The notes under the pieces: model-generated
Told to the model about the DNA's origin: nothing
Databases searched by the model: none
Seen by the model: only the letters and a program-made list of their open reading frames with translations
In this document: positions 23,305 through 29,401 of the stretch, piece by piece
Numbering within the stretch: the stretch's first letter is position 1
Layout of the letters: the number at the start of each line of letters is the position of its first letter
Made by a program: the position numbers and the translations under genes
Assembly: GCA_022826515.1 (NCBI GenBank)
Contig: JAJDUT010000062.1
Coordinates: 1-31,838 of the forward strand
Reading direction: 5' to 3'
From: Candidatus Latescibacterota bacterium
GTDB taxonomy: Bacteria > Latescibacterota > UBA2968 > UBA8231
DNA: 31,838 nt

Positions 23305-24288
23305 TTACCGATGTCCCATGGCCCGACGGACCGCGTCCATGGTTGCGTCAACGATCGGACGCAGTTTCTCGACACTCTCAGCGAGTACTTCGTCTATATA
23401 GGTGGGATCTGCCGTCAGTTCCCGATAGCGGGCCTGGATCGGCTCAATCTCGGCGATGACCACTTCGACCAATTCCTTTTTCAAGTCGCCGTACCCCTTG
23501 CCGGCAAAATGCGCCTCAATCTCGTCGTTCCCCTGACCTGTCAACGCCTGATAGATCGTCAGCAGGTTGAAAAGTCCGGGACGCTGCGGGTCGAAGACAA
23601 TGCCCTGCTGCGAATCGGTCACCGCTCGCATAATCGTCTTGCGCACCTTATTCGGATCATCGAGCAGGCCGACGCTGTGGTACTGGCCCTCGGCCGACTT
23701 AGACATTTTCGCGGTCGGATCGTCGAGCCCCATGATCCGCGCCCCGACTTGCGGAATGACCGGCTCGGGCACGGTGAATACCTCGCCGAACTGGCGATTG
23801 AAGCGCTCGGCAATGTCGCGCGTCAGTTCCACGTGCTGTTTTTGGTCGTCGCCGACAGGCACCTCGTGCGCTTGGTAGAGCAGGATATCGGCGGCCATCA
23901 ACGTCGGATAGACGAACAGCCCCGTGCCGACGCGCTCGCGCCGCGCACCCACCCGATCCTTAAATTGGGTCATCCGCTCCAGCCAACCCATCGGCGTGAT
24001 ACAAGTAAAAAGCCAAGCCAACTCAGTGTGTTCGGGAATGTGCGACTGCACGAAGAGACGGCATTTTTGCGGATCGAGGCCACAGGCGATGTACAAGGCC
24101 ACGGCCTCGCGCGTGCCACTATGCAAAGCCTCCGGGTCGTACGGCACGGTGATCGCGTGCTGATCGACCACGCAGAAGATATTGTCGCGGTCCTCTAGGT
24201 TGACCAGCCAATTGCGGACGGCCCCGATGTAGTTGCCGATGTGGATGTGGCCCGAAGGCTGAATGCCCGAAAATACTCGCTTTTTCAC
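23305..24288 (-). CDS. trpS: Tryptophanyl-tRNA synthetase
   Basis: A 327-aa class I synthetase that charges tRNA-Trp. It has RVFSGIQPSGHIHIGNYIGA (HIGH motif as HIGN), VDQHAIT, VGDDQKQHVELTRDIAERFN and AKMSKSAEGQYHSV (KMSKS). The C-terminal helical domain runs to the end. The length is normal for bacterial TrpS. The start is GTG at 24288, sharing GTGA with the trpC stop, so the two are translationally coupled. Its place inside the trp operon would put tRNA-Trp charging under the same attenuator that senses charged tRNA-Trp. Confidence 0.97.
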   Translation of the reverse strand: MKKRVFSGIQPSGHIHIGNYIGAVRNWLVNLEDRDNIFCVVDQHAITVPYDPEALHSGTREAVALYIACGLDPQKCRLFVQSHIPEHTELAWLFTCITPMGWLERMTQFKDRVGARRERVGTGLFVYPTLMAADILLYQAHEVPVGDDQKQHVELTRDIAERFNRQFGEVFTVPEPVIPQVGARIMGLDDPTAKMSKSAEGQYHSVGLLDDPNKVRKTIMRAVTDSQQGIVFDPQRPGLFNLLTIYQALTGQGNDEIEAHFAGKGYGDLKKELVEVVIAEIEPIQARYRELTADPTYIDEVLAESVEKLRPIVDATMDAVRRAMGHR

Positions 24289-25064
24289 GCGCCTAATAAC
24301 TCCCTCACTTTAGTCCCGATATCGTCTTCGCGCATCAGAGATTCGCCGACTAAGATCGCATCGACACCGGCATCGGCGAGCCGTTCGACATCGCCGCGAT
24401 CCCCAATTCCGCTCTCGCTGACGACGACAGCCCCCTCCGGCATCTGATCCACAAGCGCAAAGGTAGTATCCAAGGTTGTTTCAAAAGTCCGCAGATCGCG
24501 GTTGTTGACACCGATAAGCCTAGCACCGGCCACTTTGGCCCGCGTCAGTTCCGCCCCATCGTGGACTTCGACTAGCGCGTCTAATTCTAACTCGCTGGCT
24601 AAGCCGAGGTAGTCGTCAAGCTGGCTGGAGTCCATCAGCGCCACGATCAGCAAAACGGCGTCAGCCCCGATGACGCGGGCTTCGTAGAGCTGGTATTCGT
24701 CGATGGTAAAATCCTTGCGCAACACCGGCAAGCCCGCGACCGCCTTAGCCATCTGCAAATACGCATCGCACCCCTGAAAATACGCCTCGTCCGTCAAAAC
24801 CGAAAGACAGCGCGAACCATGAGCGGCATACGCATCGGCGATCCACTCTGGGTCGAAGTCGGCGCGAATGACGCCCTTGGACGGCGAGGCTTTTTTTATT
24901 TCGGCGATCAGCGCGATCCCGTCCGCAGTCAGCGCACCCATGAAATCGGTCGGCACCGCCGTATCGCGAGCCTGCGACCGTACATCAGCCAAACTCCGCT
25001 GGCGCTTGCAGTCGGCGACAAACTCGCGCTTGTACGTAGCTATTTCGCTTAGAATATCTGCCAT
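24285..25064 (-). CDS. trpC: Indole-3-glycerol-phosphate synthase
   Basis: A 259-aa TIM-barrel enzyme that closes the indole ring in tryptophan synthesis. Conserved elements are ALIAEIKKASPSKGVIRADFDP (catalytic Lys), CLSVLTDEAYFQG, PVLRKDFTIDEYQLYEARVI (catalytic Lys-Asp), DAVLLIVA, ALVEVHDGAEL (Glu), LIGVNNRDLRTFE (Asn), VSESGI and ILVGESLM. It is a stand-alone enzyme, not fused to TrpF. It is separated by 11 nt from the 75-aa coiled-coil gene and overlaps trpS by 4 nt. TrpF, TrpA and TrpB are not in the window. Confidence 0.97.
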   Translation of the reverse strand: MADILSEIATYKREFVADCKRQRSLADVRSQARDTAVPTDFMGALTADGIALIAEIKKASPSKGVIRADFDPEWIADAYAAHGSRCLSVLTDEAYFQGCDAYLQMAKAVAGLPVLRKDFTIDEYQLYEARVIGADAVLLIVALMDSSQLDDYLGLASELELDALVEVHDGAELTRAKVAGARLIGVNNRDLRTFETTLDTTFALVDQMPEGAVVVSESGIGDRGDVERLADAGVDAILVGESLMREDDIGTKVRELLGA

Positions 25065-25075
25065 TTGGGTTGTGG

Positions 25076-25303
25076 CTAGGGCAGCTTCAACAGGATCGTT
25101 ACCAGCAAGCCTACCAGCGCGATAAAGGTGCTTAGCTGGATGCCGACAACCCAGCGCGTCAACGTATCGATGCGCTGGTTGACGGCGTTGGTGTCCTCGC
25201 GCTGTCGGGTCTCGATACCGTCAAGGCGTCTCTCGATGCTGTCGAGCCGCTTGTCCATCTGCTGCACGGTTCCGGTCAGCGCGTCGGAACTTAACTCGGT
25301 CAT
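25076..25303 (-). CDS. Small coiled-coil protein with C-terminal membrane anchor
   Basis: A 75-aa protein between trpD and trpC. The ATG at 25303 has AGGAG at 25312-25316, 8 nt upstream. The longer frame to 25333 lacks support. Residues 10-48 form a heptad-like amphipathic helix (QQMDKRLDSIERRLDGIETR and onward), and residues 53-74 are hydrophobic (STFIALVGLLVTILLKL) ending in Pro. This is the layout of small tail-anchored coiled-coil proteins, similar in shape to XhlA-like proteins, with no clear homology. It is embedded in the tryptophan operon with good translation signals, so it is probably expressed with it. Role unknown. It may be an insertion with no metabolic tie. Confidence 0.75.
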   Translation of the reverse strand: MTELSSDALTGTVQQMDKRLDSIERRLDGIETRQREDTNAVNQRIDTLTRWVVGIQLSTFIALVGLLVTILLKLP

Positions 25304-25354
25304 AATCACTTCTCCTTTGCATGGGCCGGGCACTTTAGCCCTGCGGTAGTGTAC

Positions 25355-26365
25355 TTAGGAATTGCTTACTTCGATCAGCCGGTCCAGAGCTTGACGAGCC
25401 TTACCCGAGTCAATGGACTCCTGGGCCACTTCGAGACCAGCGGTTATATCCTCGGCCCGCCCACCAACGACTATCGCCGCCGCCGCGTTGAGCAGCACTA
25501 CGTCGCGCTGCGGCCCTTCCTCGCCATCGAGTATCCCGCGCAGGATATGTGCGTTATGGTCCGCATCGCCTCCCTTGAGCGCCTCGGCTGGGACTGTCTG
25601 CAAGCCAAAATCCCCCGGGTGGATCTGACGCGTACTGACCTGCCCGTCTCTAAGCTCGCTGACCTGCGTCGGCCCCGTCAGCGTGATTTCGTCCAGTCCG
25701 TCCGAGCCGTGTACCACTAGGGCCTGATCCGACCCCAACTCGCGCAGCACTCCGGCGAGCGCCTCAGTCAACGCGCCGTCGAACACGCCGAGCAATTGCC
25801 TCTTGGCTCCAGCCGGATTGGTCAGCGGCCCCAAAATGTTAAAAACCGTGCGGGTAGCTAACTCCCTGCGCGGGCCGACGGCGTGTTTCATCGCCCCGTG
25901 CAAGGCTATCGCAAAGAGGAAGCCAATGCCGACTTCGTCGATGCACTCGCCGACCTTTTCCGGCGCAGCTTCGACATTGACCCCTAATGCGGTCAGCACG
26001 TCCGACGAGCCGCACTGGCTCGATATTGAGCGAGTGCCGTGCTTGGCCACTGCCAAACCGGCACCACAAGCGACAAAGGCTACCGTCGTAGAGATATTGA
26101 AGGTCCCCGAATCATCACCGCCAGTGCCGCAGGTGTCGATGAGATCGGGGCGCACTGTTACTATCGGCGTAGCTTTCTCGCGCATGACTTCGGCACCGCC
26201 AGCGATCTCGTCAATGGTCTCTCCCTTGATCCGCAAGGCAACGAGAAACGCACCAATCTGAGCGTCCGTAGCTTGACCACTCATAATCTGCTCCATCACC
26301 GCTCGCATCTTAGTGCGGCCTAAGTCCGTTCCGGCGATCAAATCTCTTATAGCTTCTTGTATCAT
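25355..26365 (-). CDS. trpD: Anthranilate phosphoribosyltransferase
   Basis: A 336-aa enzyme that joins anthranilate to PRPP. It shows the glycine loop DTCGTGGDDSGTFNIST for PRPP, KHGTRSISSQCGSSDVLTAL, and the region FNILGPLTNPAGAKRQLLGV. It has the usual N-terminal helical domain. I chose the ATG at 26365, with GAGG 8 nt upstream. A GTG at 26374 begins 1 nt after the trpG stop. The C-terminus ends normally. It follows trpG closely, the usual arrangement for these genes. Confidence 0.97.
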   Translation of the reverse strand: MIQEAIRDLIAGTDLGRTKMRAVMEQIMSGQATDAQIGAFLVALRIKGETIDEIAGGAEVMREKATPIVTVRPDLIDTCGTGGDDSGTFNISTTVAFVACGAGLAVAKHGTRSISSQCGSSDVLTALGVNVEAAPEKVGECIDEVGIGFLFAIALHGAMKHAVGPRRELATRTVFNILGPLTNPAGAKRQLLGVFDGALTEALAGVLRELGSDQALVVHGSDGLDEITLTGPTQVSELRDGQVSTRQIHPGDFGLQTVPAEALKGGDADHNAHILRGILDGEEGPQRDVVLLNAAAAIVVGGRAEDITAGLEVAQESIDSGKARQALDRLIEVSNS

Positions 26366-26375
26366 GTTGCGCACC

Positions 26376-26939
26376 TCACAAGCGAAGAAAATTAGCCAAC
26401 AATTGTTTGCCTTCTACGGTCAGAATCGATTCAGGATGGAACTGCACCCCTTCGAGGGGCCATCGCCGGTGCCGAATCCCCATAATCATTCCGTCCTCGC
26501 TCGTAGCCGATACTTGCAGGCATTCAGGCAAACTCGCTCGCTCGACAGCCAGCGAGTGATAGCGAGTAGCGACGAAGGGATTTTGCAGGCCGGCGAATAG
26601 CGTGCAGCCGTCGTGTTCCACCGGCGTCGCACGACCATGAACAATCTCGCTGGCCCGCACCACGCGCCCGCCGCAAACTTGGGCGATGACCTGGTGCCCC
26701 AAGCACACGCCCAAAATGGGGATCACACCGGCCAACCGCTCGACGAGCGCACACGAAATTCCAGCTTGATCTGGGCCGCCAGGACCAGGCGAGATAACGA
26801 CGCGCTCGGGCGCGAGCGCCACCGCTGCGGCGACCGTCAATTCGTCGTTGCGCAAGACCTTGGTCGCCGCCCCTAATTCCTCCAAATAATGCACCAAATT
26901 GTAGGTAAAGGAGTCGTAGTTATCAAGTATCAGCAGCAT
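26376..26939 (-). CDS. trpG: Stand-alone anthranilate/para-aminobenzoate synthase glutaminase
   Basis: A 187-aa class I glutamine amidotransferase that releases ammonia from glutamine for a chorismate-using partner. The catalytic Cys lies in ILGVCLGHQVIAQ and the His-Glu pair in GVQFHPESIL. It also has ILDNYDSFTYNLVHYL and VISPGPGGPD, typical of TrpG/PabA. No separate TrpE or PabB gene is in the window, and the upstream trpE(G) already carries its own glutaminase domain. This copy may therefore serve para-aminobenzoate synthesis or both pathways. It follows an 84-bp gap with a palindrome and has no clear Shine-Dalgarno. Confidence 0.93.
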   Translation of the reverse strand: MLLILDNYDSFTYNLVHYLEELGAATKVLRNDELTVAAAVALAPERVVISPGPGGPDQAGISCALVERLAGVIPILGVCLGHQVIAQVCGGRVVRASEIVHGRATPVEHDGCTLFAGLQNPFVATRYHSLAVERASLPECLQVSATSEDGMIMGIRHRRWPLEGVQFHPESILTVEGKQLLANFLRL

Positions 26940-26991
26940 GGTTGTGCGTTGGCGTAAAAGGCCGTAGAGATGGTTGGGTAACGACGATTCG

Positions 26992-27019
26992 GTAGGGGCG
27001 GTTCGCGAACCGCCCCTAC
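26992..27019. repeat. 28-bp perfect palindrome, copy B
   Basis: Identical over all 28 bases to the palindrome at 19653-19680 (half-site GTAGGGGCGGTTCG). It lies 4 nt past the trpE(G) stop, in the 84-bp gap before trpG. It could form a strong hairpin at the 3' end of the trpE(G) message, separating it from the rest of the operon or protecting it from 3' decay. Confidence 0.95.
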
Positions 27020-27023
27020 AACA

Positions 27024-29201
27024 TCACCGCGCCAACTTCCCTATTACTTGGGCGATCAGCCGCAAGCCCAAATCGTCCTTGAGCGTCAAGATCGACTCCG
27101 GGTGAAACTGCACGGCCGCCACTGGCAACTCGCGATGCTCTACGGCCATAATGACCCCGTCATCGGTCTGCGCTAACACCCGCAAGCACTCGGGCAGCTT
27201 CTCCGGCACGGCGTAAAGCGAGTGATAGCGTCCAGCGACGAATTCCGTGGGAAATCCGTCAAAAATCCCTTCGGGCGTGCAGCGGATCGTCGATTCCTTG
27301 CCGTGCATCGGGTAGGAAAGCACCCCTAACTCGCCTCCGAGAGCTTCGACAATACCTTGCAATCCGAGACACACGCCAAAAACCGGCAGCGTGCGACGCA
27401 CGCACTCGTTGACCAACTCCGGCACCCCGAATTCCTCGGGCGTACCTGGCCCCGGCGAGATGAAGACCAGATCGGGATCAAACTCGGCGAAGACGCGCTG
27501 GGGGTCGCGCAGGCCCCGCGCGCCGCTGCCGTCGCGCGATCTAGCAGCACGCACCGTCACCACCTCCGCTCCCGTCTGCCGCACGTAATCGCCGAGCGTA
27601 TGCACGAAAGAGTCGCGGTTATCGACGAAGAGCACCCGCTTGCCCTGCCCCGAAGTCGCGATTTGAGTGACCTTATCCTTGGCATCGTCAGCACCGATCA
27701 CCGCGTTGATAAAGGTCTCGGCCTTGGCTCGCGTCTCGCGCTCCTCAGCGTCGGGGTCCGAGTCGCAGAGCAGAGTCGCCCCGGCCCGCACTTTGGCGAT
27801 TCCGTCCTCCAGGTGTACCGTGCGGATGGTGATCCCAGTGTTGATCTCGCTGCTAAAGAGCAACATCCCAACGCAGCCGCCGTACCAGCGCCGCGCCGAG
27901 TTTTCCAGTTCCTCGATCTTCTGCATGGCCGCTGGTTTGGGTGCACCAGTAAGCGTCACTGCCCACATATGCGAAAGCAGGGCGTCGAATCCATCGCAGT
28001 CATCCTTCAGCTCACCTACTACTTGATCCACCGTGTGAAAGACCTTTGAGTACCTTTCAATCATTCGCCGCCCGACCACCCGCACCGAGCCTTCCTTGCA
28101 AATCCGCGCTTTATCGTTGCGATCGACGTCCGTACACATGTTCAGTTCGGCCTCGTCCTTTTTTGAGTTGAGCAAGTCGCGGATCTGTTCGGCGTCCTCC
28201 ATCACGGTTTTGCCGCGGCCAATGGTCCCGGCAATCGGACTCGTCTCGACGAATGGCCCATTGACCCGCACGAACATCTCGGGCGAAGCGCCGATCAGAT
28301 ACTCGTCGCCGAGGTTGATGAAAAACTCGTAGGGGCTGGGACTCGTGCGGCGGATATTCTCAAAGAGGGTGTGCGGACTGCCCGCATAACCAGCGCTGAG
28401 CACTTGGCTCGGAGTCACCTCAAAGAAGTCGCCGCGCTCGGTACCGGCGATGACCTCGCGCACCTTGTCGGCGTATTCCCCAGGGACGTGATCGCACGCA
28501 ATTTCGGACACTGCGCCGCGCACATAGGGCACGGCGTCCGTGCCGCGCTCCATGCCCTCGGTTGACAATCCATCGGCGGCAAATTCATAGCGGTAGCGCC
28601 GCGCCTGCTCCTTGCGGTGATCGACGACGACCAGTTCGTCTGGCAAAAAGAGGTGCAGATCGGGCCGGTCCTCGCGGCGCGGATGGCGCAGTTGGAGTGG
28701 CTCAAACTGGAGTACCAAGTCGTAGCCCAGCGCCCCATAAAATCCCAAGTGGTTTTCACCTTCGGCTCGCATCTGCGCCACCAGTGCGCGCAGGACACTG
28801 AAGATCGTCGGCTGCTTGGAGCGTTCCTCTTCGGGGAAGTACTCGGGCATGGGAGCCACCGCACCTTTGAGCTGACCGTCGGTTAGCTCCAACTCCGTCA
28901 CATGCTCGTTCTTGGCGAGGCTGCCGCGAAAAATCTCCAGCAACATCTCGCCGCGCCCGTTGAGCGCCCGAAAGGCAAAGGCGCGCTGACGCGCCACCAA
29001 CTCCAGCGGCGGATCAACGAAACCAATGTCCCAGCGGCTATAGCGCCCTGGATACTCGTAGCCGCTGGCGAAGACGGCACCCCGGTGGGTATTGAGCCGT
29101 TCGAGTAGTGTCTCTAGTGGCCTTTCTATGGGCAATTCCTCGGTCTGGCGATTGACTTCGACGCCGCCAGCCGTGCGAAAAATTTCCGTGTGAATAGTCA
29201 T
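27024..29201 (-). CDS. trpE: Fused anthranilate synthase TrpE(G)
   Basis: A 725-aa single-chain anthranilate synthase making anthranilate from chorismate and glutamine, the first committed step to tryptophan. The TrpE half (about 1-510) has SGYEYPGRYSRWDIGFVDPP near the inhibitor-binding region, SPSPYEFFINLGD, ETSPIAGTIGRGK, TDVDRNDKARIC and TLTGAPKPAAMQKIE. The glutaminase half (about 520-725) has FISPGPGTP, FGVCLGLQGIVEAL (Cys) and AVQFHPESIL. The fusion order, length and wording of motifs match the TrpE(G) type known from Rhizobium and Azospirillum. The ATG at 29201 has GGAGAA upstream, and a longer frame would run through the attenuator hairpin. It is preceded by a leader peptide gene and terminator. 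Confidence 0.96.
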   Translation of the reverse strand: MTIHTEIFRTAGGVEVNRQTEELPIERPLETLLERLNTHRGAVFASGYEYPGRYSRWDIGFVDPPLELVARQRAFAFRALNGRGEMLLEIFRGSLAKNEHVTELELTDGQLKGAVAPMPEYFPEEERSKQPTIFSVLRALVAQMRAEGENHLGFYGALGYDLVLQFEPLQLRHPRREDRPDLHLFLPDELVVVDHRKEQARRYRYEFAADGLSTEGMERGTDAVPYVRGAVSEIACDHVPGEYADKVREVIAGTERGDFFEVTPSQVLSAGYAGSPHTLFENIRRTSPSPYEFFINLGDEYLIGASPEMFVRVNGPFVETSPIAGTIGRGKTVMEDAEQIRDLLNSKKDEAELNMCTDVDRNDKARICKEGSVRVVGRRMIERYSKVFHTVDQVVGELKDDCDGFDALLSHMWAVTLTGAPKPAAMQKIEELENSARRWYGGCVGMLLFSSEINTGITIRTVHLEDGIAKVRAGATLLCDSDPDAEERETRAKAETFINAVIGADDAKDKVTQIATSGQGKRVLFVDNRDSFVHTLGDYVRQTGAEVVTVRAARSRDGSGARGLRDPQRVFAEFDPDLVFISPGPGTPEEFGVPELVNECVRRTLPVFGVCLGLQGIVEALGGELGVLSYPMHGKESTIRCTPEGIFDGFPTEFVAGRYHSLYAVPEKLPECLRVLAQTDDGVIMAVEHRELPVAAVQFHPESILTLKDDLGLRLIAQVIGKLAR

Positions 29202-29216
29202 ATCGTTCTCCAAGTA

Positions 29217-29251
29217 CAAAAAAAACGCGGACACCCGAGGGCGTCCGCGTT
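29217..29251 (-). terminator. trp attenuator terminator hairpin
   Basis: On the minus strand an 8-9 bp GC-rich stem (ACGCGGAC pairing with GTCCGCGT) is followed by a run of eight T. It stands 16 nt before the trpE(G) start and downstream of the leader peptide, the standard position for a transcription attenuator. Confidence 0.93.
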
Positions 29252-29266
29252 GGATTGAAAATTCAT

Positions 29267-29339
29267 CTCGTCGCAGTCTAGCAGATGGACGCACCTCTCT
29301 CCCTGCTCGGGGAATACCAAGCGCGCCACCAGCGACGAA
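29267..29339 (-). promoter_or_regulatory. trp leader RNA alternative-pairing region
   Basis: In the minus-strand RNA, UUCGUCGC (plus 29332-29339), just before the Trp codons, is complementary to GCGACGAG (29267-29274) beyond the leader stop, with one G-U pair. A second element, GCGUCC (29287-29292), inside the last six leader codons, is complementary to GGACGC (29241-29246) in the terminator's 5' arm. A ribosome stalled on Trp codons would free the second element to block the terminator, while one at the stop codon would cover it. This is the classical attenuation logic, inferred by hand pairing. Confidence 0.75.
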
Positions 29340-29358
29340 TGTGAGGCGAAGAATTCAT
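29278..29358 (-). CDS. trpL: trp operon leader peptide
   Basis: An ATG at 29358 opens 26 codons ending in TAG 29278-29280. The peptide contains RRWWRAWYSPS, with Trp at positions 10, 11 and 14. Three Trp codons in five is the hallmark of a Trp-sensing leader. There is no Shine-Dalgarno, and the predicted transcription start is only about 3 nt upstream, so it would be translated from a nearly leaderless message. Its stop lies 26 nt before the terminator stem. Its product need not have a function of its own. Confidence 0.9.
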   Translation of the reverse strand: MNSSPHIRRWWRAWYSPSRERGASIC

Positions 29359-29367
29359 AACGGGCAG

Positions 29368-29396
29368 AAAGTAAAGGCGAGTCTTTACGCTGTCAA
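29368..29396 (-). promoter_or_regulatory. Promoter of the trp operon
   Basis: On the minus strand a perfect TTGACA (plus 29391-29396) is followed after exactly 17 nt by TACTTT (plus 29368-29373). The -10 is only partly consensus. Transcription should begin near 29361, immediately before the leader ATG at 29358. The -35 lies 5 nt from the subtilase stop, so the promoter abuts the preceding gene. No operator palindrome for a TrpR-like protein is evident. Confidence 0.75.
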
Positions 29397-29401
29397 GCTG
29401 T

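Noticed and set aside
23128..24198. Plus-strand frame of 356 codons opposite trpS
   Set aside because: It is fully antisense to trpS, which has HIGN and KMSKS motifs, and no credible protein features are seen.
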